From Sinotaia quadrata (Eukaryota > Mollusca > Gastropoda > Architaenioglossa > Viviparidae), in the NCBI GenBank assembly GCA_028829895.1, contig CM054181.1, positions 34,458,259-34,522,258 on the forward strand: a stretch of 64,000 bases of DNA, given 5' to 3'. Within the stretch, counting starts at the first letter, position 1; each line of letters begins with the position of its first letter. The translations under genes were made by a program, and so were the position numbers. Shown piece after piece: positions 1 to 12,500 of this stretch. The notes beneath the pieces are model-generated. The model did no database searches and was not told the origin of the DNA. It saw nothing but the letters and a program-made list of their open reading frames with translations.

Positions 1-177
1 AAACATGGAATTTGCAGTCCTCTTTCTCAGATGTCTAACTGTAGCCAAAATGGGATTAAAGACTGTCAGGGTCTAAGTAATCATTTATTAAGTAGAGGAA
101 TATTATGTGCTTATATATATTTTAGATATAAATTACATAAAAATGTTTTTATATACAAATTTGATGAATGTAATCAG

Positions 178-496
178 TTATATATATATTCTGTGGTAAT
201 GAATTAGGTAAAAATATTACACCTTATCTGCTCAGCAGTTATATTATCAGCTATAAATTGTGTGATAATATATTAGGTAAAAACAACACCTTAGCTGTTC
301 AGCAGTATATAATCAACTGTGATAATGAATTAGGTAAAAATATCATCATCTTACCTGTTCAGCAGTATATAATCAACTATATATTTCTGTGATAATGAAT
401 TAGGTAAAAATATTACTCTCTTAACTGTTCAGCAGTATATAATCAACTGTGATAATGAATTAAGTAAAATATTAACCCCTTACCTGTTCAGCAGTA
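178..496 (-). repeat. Tandem array containing the exon 10 splice donor (five copies)
   Basis: Units of about 57-70 bp. The block CTGTTCAGCAGT (reverse strand ACTGCTGAACAG, the last 12 bases of exon 10) occurs at about 226-239, 292-306, 352-366, 422-436 and, as the real exon end, 482-495. Only the copy at 349-366 keeps a perfect AACAG|GTAAG donor; the others have lost the GT or changed around it. Extending the exon past its own donor gives TAA at once. Confidence 0.9.
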
Positions 497-531
497 CTTC
501 ATGGGAAACACAGGCAGGAGCAAACACGGCC
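484..531 (-). CDS. NOTUM: NOTUM exon 10: catalytic histidine
   Basis: 48 nt encoding AVFAPACVSHEVLLN, matching human ASFAPACLSHEIII. His377 corresponds to catalytic H389. Acceptor TCTTCCTAG, donor GTAAGG, phase 2 in and 2 out. The 12 bases at its 3' end with the donor recur four more times to the left (178-436). The next exon, coding the C-terminal cysteine-rich part, was not found between 1 and 483 and should lie beyond the window. Confidence 0.92.
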
Positions 532-3500
532 CTAGGAAGATAACAAGCAGTGATTGCTGTAATGTATGACTTTAATTTTAATATACTTCTTTCTTGTATT
601 TTATAACAGTTTATGGCTAGCATTTTTGTTGATTCTAGGCGTGAAGGTTTGTTTTATTTATATTGGAAGATCAATAATCATAAATTTTTCTTTTAAAACA
701 AAAACAGAAAAGCACTTTATCCTATATGTCATAGTTTTCATATTTAAAACTTCATTTAAATGTAATTTGTGTTGCTGGCTAACACATTTCATTGGATTCA
801 TCATGAAATGATGTTGCTGGCCAATATTTTTCAATCCCATTCACCAGTAATTTGTGTTTCTGGCCAACATACTTTACTGAATATTCATCCATTGAGTACA
901 AATTAAATTTTTCAAGTCATTTGTTTGTGTTTGTCTTTGGTACTAATGTGTGTGAATATTTTTAATTATGATTATCATTAGTGATTAAATTGGAATAAAA
1001 ATGCAAAATGAAATATTCTAATCATAAATATTTCAACTGATTTATTAAAAGATTACTGCAACTGCAATAATTCCAAGAAAATGTATATAATAATAATTTA
1101 TTATTTGGTGATGACAATATTAAATGTCACCAAGAAAGTTTATTTTTAAATAATTGCATTATTATGAAAATATTTTATGAGTTTCATTATCAGTTAATTG
1201 TTGAAATTATGTAATTACCATTTAAAAACAGCAAAAGCATGTTATAAAAAAAGTTATTTGGCCCAATTTTAATTTTTAACTTTTCCACTAGAAAATAATT
1301 TTAGAAAAAGTGTCACCATACATTTAAGTTGTGACACTTTATTGCTGGCACATACACTCACCTCTTAAGAATGGTAAAAATTATGTGAGAAATTTAACTT
1401 AAGAAATAAATATTGAGAGTGGGTGGGAGATACAAATGTAAAAACTCACGTTGTGTTCAGCAGTGTGGTTCTAACCTGCTCTCCGAGCTGAAGAAGATAA
1501 CGCCATTGATCACGGTTAAGATCAAAACCATTACTTTCATCAAAGACATTGTCCACTTTAATTTGTGCTGCATCATATAAATTCTGAACGATGTAAACAG
1601 GTGCTGAAAAAAACCCAGAAATGTGAGTTTTCAGAGTTGTCTTTTTACAGTATATTTTAGATGAAAAGAAATAGGGAGCATAAAAATAAGGGGTTGGGGT
1701 TGTCTTTTTAACCATATATTTTACACCTGATAAAATCAAGCTCCTTCAATACTGTTAAGTTCATAGACTCTAAACGTTTTAAAACTGATAACAACCTAAG
1801 TCAGTTTGGTGTGACCTAACTAGAAAATAACATTAGTCAAATACGAAACATGATAATTTGAGGATGAGGCTCTTACATTCAAATTATTTATACTGACACT
1901 TTGTAGCACATAAAATAAATTTCATGTACATAGAAGTTCATCAAAAATGTAAGCACTAAATGCCTAACTATATCATAACATAATCACTCTATTAGTTCTA
2001 GTCATAAGATGACCGAATAAGCAGATAAAATGTCTCATCACAGTGCAACAGAAACAAAGTAGTGATGCTTAGTCATAGTGTAGCACCCATGAGTTTAATT
2101 ATTATTTTGAGCATTATTTTGTATTTGTCTACTGCGGCCTGCTGGCCTTCTTAGCCCATGCTTGAAATCTGACCTCTGCACCGGCAACTAGATTTACAGC
2201 TTGGGGTCAGTGAGTTAGCTTATGTGACCCTTTTGTTAGGTGCAGAGGTCTCTGTGCAGGAATTGCTAGTGTAATTATCTGCAGACGAATGATGGTGATT
2301 AATGACATGAGGGCAGGTGCACAGAGTATGACAGTGTTGATTGGGTGTGAGGTGCTCCGGCAGCACGCATCTGGGCTGGGAGGTCTGCCCTTAGTTTTTA
2401 TCTAAGCAATTTCCGACATTTTTCCCAGGCTGTATAAATAGGGTGACAGAACTCTGCAACAAAAATACAGACAAAACAGACAAGATGAGAGGATTGGTGC
2501 ATAGGATAAACTTAAGACTCCTGGGCCTTAGGGCCGATAGTTAGGTGGATAGTTTAGGGAAAACCTAGACTCCTGGGCCTTAGGGCCGATAGTTAGGGTG
2601 GATAGTTTAGGTTAGGTTGTGTGGAAATTTACTGGTTGTGCTGTTGAACAGTATTGTAATAAGCAGACTGATGCAGATGAGCAAAGTGATGAGGAAAGCA
2701 TTCAAAGTGCAGAGGTAGAGATGCCACAAAATAAACCATGAATGATGCTGACTTGTAATGATTCAGAATCTGAGTCTGGGGATGACATGACCCTGGGTTC
2801 CATTGTTGAGAGTGAATTGCAGAAGTACAGAGAAGAACCAAAAATTCTGAAGTCACAAGATCCTCTGAAAGTTAATGCCTGTCGTTTTCCAAAATTGGCA
2901 TCTTTTGTTCCTACAGTATTATGCATACCAGCCACACCTGTTCCATGTAAGAGACTGTTCAGCTTATCTGGTTATAAACTGTGTGCATCTTTAACTCCTG
3001 ACAATGTGAAGAAGTTAGTCTGCTTAAAAGACTGGTCGAAATCTATGGAGTGACTGAGTGAACTGAACAATAACAGTAACAGTAGGATTAAATTTGAGTG
3101 TCATTTTGTTATCAATTTAGTTGTTTTTATGTATTAATTAATCGTTAATTGTTGTAAGATTAATCAGCAAAGAAATCATTAATCATTAACAGCCATAATT
3201 ATAATGCTTTCTATTCAGAAAAGAAATGCATCACTAGTTTTTTCTTTACATAACATTTTCAAATTGCAAGTTGTTTTAAAAATACTGACTATTCAGAAGA
3301 ATCCACATGCTCAAGCTGAATCAAATTCTAGACTATTGTTCAATAAAGAGCAAGCTTTTTTGAAAGTTGAATCTAATTTTAGACTTTTGTGGCCTGTGGG
3401 CCATGGTTTGTGCACCCCTGTTCTTGACCATATTCACTGTACCTTTGCATGACAGGTAAGATCTTAGAACTGTTACCACAATGCTTCAAAGGACCATGAT

Positions 3501-6500
3501 CAATAATATTGTACAACTTACTTAGATCTGGTTAAGAGCACAATGCTTTGGAGGACCATAAATAACATCTTACAACTTCCTTAGATCTGGTTAAGAGCAC
3601 AATGCTTTGGAGGACCATAAATAACATCTTACAACTTACTTCGATCTAATGCTTCAAAAGACCATGATAGGTAACACCCTACATTTTAGAGGTGGTAAAA
3701 TATACATAGTCCTGAAAGGACCATACTAAACAAGATCCTACAGCACATTTAGAACTGGTAAATAGCAAGGATGATGTTAAAGGACAGTATAATTTCTGGT
3801 AGTTGTTAATGGTGGTGTAATTTCTTTTAGACCTGTCACATAAATATTACAGCATTTTAGAAAAAACATATTTATTTAAACACTCAATTGAATTGCTTAG
3901 CATTGCTCTTTACATAACAATAAAAACAAATGGAGAATGTGTACGTGATCTTTTTATTTTGCTGTTTGCTCAATTGCAGTAAGTCTGTGTACCTTTGATC
4001 TTTTCATTGTTAGTTCAATTGCAATAAGTCTGTGTACATTTGATCTTTTCATTGTTAGCTTTATTGCAGTAAGTCTGTGTACCTTTGATCTTTTTATTGT
4101 TAGCTCTATTTCAATAGAACTGTGCACTTTACTCACTTTACATTTTGCTGTTTGCTCTATTGCAATAGATTGTGCACTTTACTCACTTTTCAAACTTGGA
4201 TAGAGACGATGTCCAAAGTAGCAACGCCATACTTCAGATGGATACTGTGTGCGACAGTCATGAGGTAGGCGTGGTTCCCACATCCTGAAAAATATTCTTT
4301 CGTATAAAAAACACAATAGAGCAAATAGTTAAGTTACAAGTATGGCTCACCAAAAATTACATTCAATATATATATATTATACAAGATAATAATATCCAAT
4401 TCTACTACCTCTTTAATTAAGGTTGTTAGTAAATTTCTTATTCTATTAGTAAATCCCTTGTAAACAGTTAGGATCTATGGAATTGTAATAAGTGACTTAA
4501 TGTACCCAACGAACACTGATATCATGCAGAAGACATAATTTTATGGCAGTTCTTATATATTTCAACTAATGTTACATATCATGTTGTTGAACTAGTGTTA
4601 GGTATTTCAACTAATGTTTCAAATTGCAAATAATGTCATATTACTCAACTATTATGTCTCCCAGCTGTTGTAAGTAGAATTAATTGAAATGCGAAACATT
4701 TCAAAGAAATGCTACTTATGATTTCACAAAGAAAACTTGTGTACAATTACTCTTTACTGGACTTTTATTCACAGTTAATGAACAACAAAGTACGTAATCT
4801 CCTTTATGATTTCACAAAGAAAACTTGTGTACAATTACTCTTTATTGGACTTTATTCAAAGTTAATGAACAACAAAGTATGTAATCTCCTTTATGATTTC
4901 ACAAAGAAAACTTGTGTACAATTACTCTTTATTGGACTTTATTCAAAGTTAATGAACAACAAAATATGTAATCTCCTTTATGATTTAGGATACCTGGATC
5001 ATTTCTTGTGAGTATGAATGATATCTGATCAACATTTAATAAGATCTCGGCAATATATATTTTACATGGAACTGAGAGATTGATCAAGTTATCATGCAGT
5101 GATCTTTGTTCAGTATAATAAGTGGACCTGGTCACTCAAGACAGCACACAAAGACAATACACAAAGAGACTGCTCAAAGAAAGACAGCACACAAGGACAA
5201 TACACAAAGAGACTGCTCAAAGAAAGAGCATACAAAGACAACACACACAAAGACAGCATGTGCACACAAAGACCCCACTCAAAAATACCTCACAAACATG
5301 CAAAGAAAATCCTTAAAGACAGACTGCATGCAAAACCAACATACAGAAAGCTCTCAAAACAGTACTCAAAGACAAACATGCAAAAGGAGCACTCAAAAAC
5401 ATTACTCAGACAGAACACAAAGACACAAGCACACAAAAAACAGCACTCAAAAAATGACAGTGCACAAGGGCAACCAACCACTTGAAGATAACACAAAAAA
5501 CACATGAAGACTGATAAGCACTCCAAGGAAAGTAAAGCAAATTATTTAAGTTATTAAAAAATTATGCTTTAACCGCAGTAAATTTACATTTAATGTCAGA
5601 GTTACAAATCCTATTTTATTTTTCTTAATCTCTTTTCAGTTATAAGTAGAGTTAATGTCAAGTACAGTACCTTCAGGAGTGTGCTGAATAGAATAGAAAA
5701 TTAATCATTTGGGATTGTCAGTTTTAAAAACAAATATGGTTTGTTCATTCAGATTTTATCTTCTCGTTTGTAAAAATTTAAGCTCCATTGAATAACAGTA
5801 ACATATTTATCTTTCATCTAATTTTTTTCTACAGGATCTAATATTGGTCTGTTGGAGACTTGAAGAAGACAGATCGCTAATGCAGATGTTTATAGTTAAA
5901 TATTCCAATGGAACTTTCTACACAACCCAATATCAGTCTATTACAGAGTTAAAAAGGAGTTTGTCCCCTTGTCCTCCTTAGACATCCTCATATAAATAAT
6001 ACTTGCATGATTAGTTTTAATATCATTATTGCAGCTCATATATATATATATATATTGTTGCTGCACATCGATATTACTAATTAAAAACACTGATTATAAT
6101 CATACAAAGTTAATGTACTTCCATGTTATTAGTCATAAACCATTCATATACGATATGATCATGTACTGTTGTATTATTATTCCTTCTTACTAATATACAC
6201 TATGATAAATAGAGTTACTGTATTGGTATATTATTAATTCTAAATTATTGATATATATATACTGGAGTCCACGCTGTATGCTGACGATTGGTGAACAGCT
6301 GTAGGCATTATGACAGGCACGTCCTCGAAAGGGCTCATTGTCAAGGAACCAGCCTGCATCCACAAGTCCACGCACCTGAATTTGCGGTGCACGTGCTTTC
6401 ACCAGTTCTGCCACATGATCAACATTGACAAGCACACCTGTACCGCCAGCACTGGTCAGAAAAAAGCATCAATATATGCTTTATATATAGTCTTAAACTG

Positions 6501-9500
6501 TTTAAAGTTTATGGATATTAATTCATTAATTTTTACTCAAATGCACGTATACACACATACATTGTGCTCTTTATTATAGAATACCACATTTTTCATTGTC
6601 ATTCACATTTCATAGATTTGGTCACTGAATATCAACACCTTTTCAAGAATATCAACACTTCCTTTTGTTTAAAAACTTCCTCAACAAGAAAACTCTATGT
6701 GTGTGTGTGTGTGTGTGTTGTGTGTGTGTGTGTTGTGTGTGTGTGTGTGTGCGTGTTGTGTTTGTGTTTGTGTTTTGTGTGTGTGTTGTGTGATTGTGCT
6801 TAAGTCAAAGGGGTTGGCAAGAAAGAATGCTGAAATACTTATCATAAGCAGGGTTACTGAGAGCTCTTGCTGACCCTGGGGCCCCATCTTTTGCAAAAGT
6901 TTGTTAACATGCAAAAATGATTGCACTGTTTAAGGTGAAAAAAATTTCCTTGTGAAGGACCCTTAAGATGCTGTGGACCCTGGGAATTCCACACCACTAG
7001 ACCTACCCTCTTGACAGCCCTGAGCATATGGGCCTGATACTCTCTTATTACACACTTTCAAACGATAACTGTTTCCAAAACTTTGCATGTGTATGTGTAG
7101 CATATCTATGAACTGTGCTGATGTTCAGAAAAAAATGCAAGTTAGAAAAAAATATTCCTTTTAATAAAGGCAGAGACAAAAAATGCTGTTTATGTATTAA
7201 ATTATGCTTAATTTTTTAAAAATAAATGAATGAGTGAATAAAGATAAAGTACCTGCTGCCTGTGACAATGAGCTTCTTTGCCTTTCGAAGGCCTTTTTTC
7301 ATCAGCTTCTTCATGACTTCCTCAATAATCAGAGAGCCCATGAAGGCAAAATCATCACCTGGCAGTCAAAGGCAATCAGTTATTTGCTGACAACATGAGG
7401 AACAATGACTAAATAGGAACTCTAATAAATTCTGGATTTTAAATATTTTAGTGAGTGACATCATCAGTCAGAAGTGAGAAAATAACATTGGACAGATCAG
7501 TAAACATTGATGTCACAAGAGTGTATGGAGAATTTTATAGGTCCCCCCCCCCATCCACCCATGTAAGGATGGTTCAAGAAGTAGGGGTTAAAGAAACTTA
7601 TCAAAGACAACAGGTACAAACCACATGAAATTTGTGAAGTGGATAAAACTAGCTTAGTTTAGAAAATAAATAAATAATTATTGTTAATGTTCACTTTGTC
7701 AAAAACAGAAAAATATTCTTTATTGCAAGGTTGCTAAAAGCATTATCCTCATATAAAGATATGTATCAGGTGATTTTGCCATCAAGCAAGACTCTTTTAT
7801 AAGACTTTTAAAATGATAAAAAGAAATGCATATAATTCTTCTAGCCAATTCAACATGGAAATCTGTGAGAGTTCAGTGACAGGCTCAATGAATCTTGTGA
7901 AAGGTAAAAAGCACCCAGTTTCACAGAACCTGAAAATGATCATGCTACTATTGCTGACATCCTGAAAATGTGCAGTTTGTAAACCCTTACATTGGGGTGA
8001 TCTTGCCTTTAAACATCCTCTCAATCTTCCTGCCAATAGATCAGAGTCTCACTGTTACTACAGACTGTAACCAAGAGTTACAATAATCACCATATAGATG
8101 CAGAAATTCTGTAGATGGAGCATAATATTCACTCTATGTAATGAGCTGTTGCAAATGCAACACCAATGCACAGTACATTTATAACATCAAATAATCATTG
8201 GATGAAGTCAAGCAGAAAATCCAAAATCATTTTGGCAACTATCGTAATGAAAGTCAATATTAGCAGCCATTATAGACTTGACAGTAGCAGGCAGCACACT
8301 AGGTCTGATGAGAATATTTTATATACCTCATAAAATTTTAAGCAAACTGAAATGAGGATGAAATTGGTATTAGATAAAGAGACTTTGGTTTATGTTGTGT
8401 TCAGATATATATAGATGGGTGATCAAACAATAAATTCCAGACCAGACAAAAGTAAGTGATTGTGAGCAAACTGTGAGGTTGGCTGGCCAAAATCATTTCA
8501 ACTTTCAGAAGGATGGTGACATTTCAAATTCAAATGCTGGAAAAAGTTGAATATCAATGTTTGCATATTCACATCTCAGGAAATATTCTGATAAAAATGA
8601 AAAATTGTGGTACACAAAAAGTGTTCACAAAAATGAACTTTTATATATAAACTATTTACATACCAGTAGTTATCCAAAATAAATTATTAATGACATATGT
8701 AAAACTATGTGGTGTTTGATTTTTTTGTTTTTAAAATTACTATGATTTCTTTCACATTTATTAATTTATTATCTGATGTTTCACCAGTGGGGTTGATATC
8801 TTCACTAAAAAAAAATGCACACATAAACCCTGAACTTTTATCAACAAAAAACATCCTAAAAGTAGTTAACTGAATGTTGGATCATTATGTACTGAAGTAG
8901 TACAGAATTGAAAAGAGAAATAAAAGAATAATGCAAGGAGAAATACAACTTAAATCATGTGAACAAAAAATATTTTGTTTTTAAATTGTAGAAGAGAGAG
9001 AGAAGAGAAAATTCCCAATATGAACGAAACATGACAAAAGTCAAGATTTCTAATCTGATACTAAATGACAATTAACAAAATATCAAGAACAATAAAACAG
9101 AGAAACAATAATAAAAATGCATCATATACTCTTTGTTTTATTTTTGGTCCCGCTCCAGGAGTCACTTGAACAATAGGGTATCAATCTGAAACCAATAGCC
9201 AGACATTTTAAAAATAATGAGCTATACACACTATATGATTTTTATCTACATATAAAAATATTAAGTGATATGTATATTGATAAACATTGTTTGGATACAC
9301 ACACACGGATGGATGGACAGACAGACAGATATGAGACAGACAGATAGATAGACAGACAGACAGACTGATTCAGCAGTACATTTATTAAGCCAATCTCAGG
9401 CTGCTTATTAAATATTGTTTCATAACATTTACATCATGGTCAGATATATCTCTGTTATCTTTAGTTACTTGAAATGTTTTCAATGCAGCAACTTAAACAA

Positions 9501-12500
9501 TAACAGAGTCTGCTGTTTGTATTTACTTCTGAAAGTGATTGTGGGTCAAAGGCATTTTGTGCACAATGACTACTGGATATGATAGTGGATTGAAGGTACT
9601 TTGTGCACATGGCAAGTGGATCCAAAGGCATTTTTATGCACAATGACTACTGGATATGATAGTGGATTAATGGTACTTTGTGCACATGGCAAGTGGATCC
9701 AAAGGCATTTCGTGCACAATGACTACCAAAGTTTTCTTCATGATCAGCATCAAAACACAGTCATCAAGTTTTATCATTCACTTGGTACTGTGCAGAAATA
9801 TTTTAATGAGATTATACACATCTAGGTGCAACTTGAAAACCATAGTGTCTGGAGCATTCATGAAAAAAGTAATTAAATTATTTAAAGAAAAGTATGACTG
9901 CCCCTTTCTTATAAAGAGGAGTCATGAAAGTAATTAAATTATTTTATAAAGAGCTCGACTGCCCCTTATTATATAAAGAAGTAATGAAAGTAATTAAACT
10001 ATTTAAATAAAGGCAGTAACTTATATAAAAAGTACAGCAAATTACTTATGAGCAGCAATTCATAATATATAAACAGCAACAAAAATTAAATACAAACAAC
10101 AGCAAATAATATTAACAAGAAGCATATATAAACATTTACAAATTATATACAAATAGCAACACATATAAAAAACATAAAAAATATATACAAATATTAGCAA
10201 TTTATATATTTGTAGTAGCAAATTATATACAAATTTAAATTTACTTCTTATGCATTATTGTTTCTTTTATTATAAAAACACTGAAGTTTTAAAAAGTATT
10301 GTAAAATTTATTCTAGTTAAATTTAAACACAAATTAATTATTAATAAATATTAAACAGTAAATAAAGAAATGTGTGCATGGTTAAAAGACATATTTTTCA
10401 TAAATAAATAAAATTTACAATTAATTCTAAATAGCTAAAACATTTAAAGGCAGTTATAATCATTTACGTCAAGTTATCGTGAAAGTAATAAGGATTAAAA
10501 AATCTCACATCATGTTAGCGTGAAAACAATATGGGTTATAAGACCTCACTTACAATGTTAGTCTGAAATTATTGGTTACAAGATTTACACCTTACTTACA
10601 CCATGTTAGCATGAAAATAGTATGGGTTTTCCTCTGGGTCAGATGATAGAATTCCAGTACCTACAACAACAGAATTAAACAATCTAGTATTAATAATTAA
10701 TCATTGTAATTTAAGAAAAAGGTATATAAAACTGTGGTGTATGAATGTAAGACTATCAATAAAAAAATAAAGAAAGGCAGACAGATAGAAAGAAAGAAGG
10801 ATGTGGTGTATGACTGTAAAACTATCAATAAATCAATAAAAAAAAAATAAAAGGAAGGCAGACAGATAGAAAGACAGAAAGAAGGATATGAGTAACTAGT
10901 TAGCCTATCCTACACAGTTCTAATTAATTGCTCTACCCTAAATTATTCAATGTAATTGGATACCCTCCAATGTTCAGTGTAATTATCCTACCCTATACTA
11001 GTATACCATCTACTCCTCCATGTAATTAGCCTATCCCATACTGTTCCATGTAATTAGCCTACCCTACAGGGCTCCTTGTAATTAGCCTATCCTGTACTGC
11101 TCCATGTAATTAGCCTACCCTACAAAAGTACAAGGCTCCATGTAATTAGCCTACCCTACAAAAGTACAAGGCTCCATGTAATTAGCCTACCCTACAAAAG
11201 TACAAGGCTCCATGTAATTAGCCTATCCTACAGGGTTCCATGTAATTAGCCTATCCCGTACTGCTCCATGTAATTAGCCTACCCTACAGGGCTCCATGTA
11301 ATTAGTCTATCTTGTACTGTTCCATGTAATTAGCCTACCCTACAGGGCTCCATGTAATTAGTGTCTCCTGTACTGCTCCATATAATTAGTCTATCCTGTA
11401 CTGCTCCATTTAATTTAGCCTAACCTACATTTGAAAAATAGTTGGATATTGTAATATTAATCTATATGTTCTTTGTAACAGATTTACTACGATTTCCTCT
11501 ACTGCATAAAACTCAGGAAAATTCAGAAACCATTAAATCCATTTAAGTGTGAAGCTCCTTTTAAATGAATGACCAAGAAATTGTTTCTATAGTTTATTAA
11601 ATTAAACAATAAATTCAGTGGTTTTTCTTCCTTAAAACTCATTTATCTCTATAAAATTTCTACCAGATCTGAGGTATTAGCTCATTGATCCAGCTGCTCA
11701 TAAAAAATCAGCAATACCTGGAAAGACGTTAAATAATGTGATTGCATGCAAGTCCAAAAGAAGATGTCCATTTTTGACAGACTAGAAGTTTACCCTCTGC
11801 AGGCCTTTAAGAACTGACAAAAGTCCCTAATTTAATTTGATCTTCATCACAATATTAACTTTATCCTTATCATTTGATTATATTGTAATATAAAAAAAAT
11901 GATACATACAATAGCAGAGATTTTAATTAGCAAATATATTTTTCATCTTATAACATAACTAAAAAACCACAATCTTAATAAATAAACAAAATATATCAAC
12001 ATATATGAAGTTTATTTCCTACCTTTTCTATTTCTATGTCTGGGCCGATGCCTAGATTTTAATTAGCAAATAATTTTTTCATCTTATGACAATAATTGAT
12101 AGAAGATAACTAAAAAAACCACAATCTTAATAAATAAACAAAAAATATGAACATATTTGCAGCTTATTTCCCACCTTTTCTATGTCTGGGCCAGCGCCGA
12201 GAACTCATGTAATCTGGCATGACACGATGTCGCTCTGTGCAGCTTGCCTTGTCAAAGCAAAACCAGCCTCCTGTAATACAGCACAGCCTGACATTTTCTC
12301 TTTTTTTAAAAAAAAATTCTTTTATTACATTATTATGTACTGTAACAATTAGTTATGCATTACTTTACATCATAAAAAGAGTTTGATTCATATATCCATT
12401 GTAATGTGATAAAAGATTAATATAACCATTGCACTTAATAGGTGATTAAGCTATCTATTGCACTGTAATAAAAGATTAATATATCCATTGTACTGTAATA

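Noticed and set aside
6840..7030. Possible transposon end (gaccctggggcccc, ggacccttaagatg)
   Set aside because: Suggestive of hAT-like ends, but no terminal pair, target duplication or protein was found.
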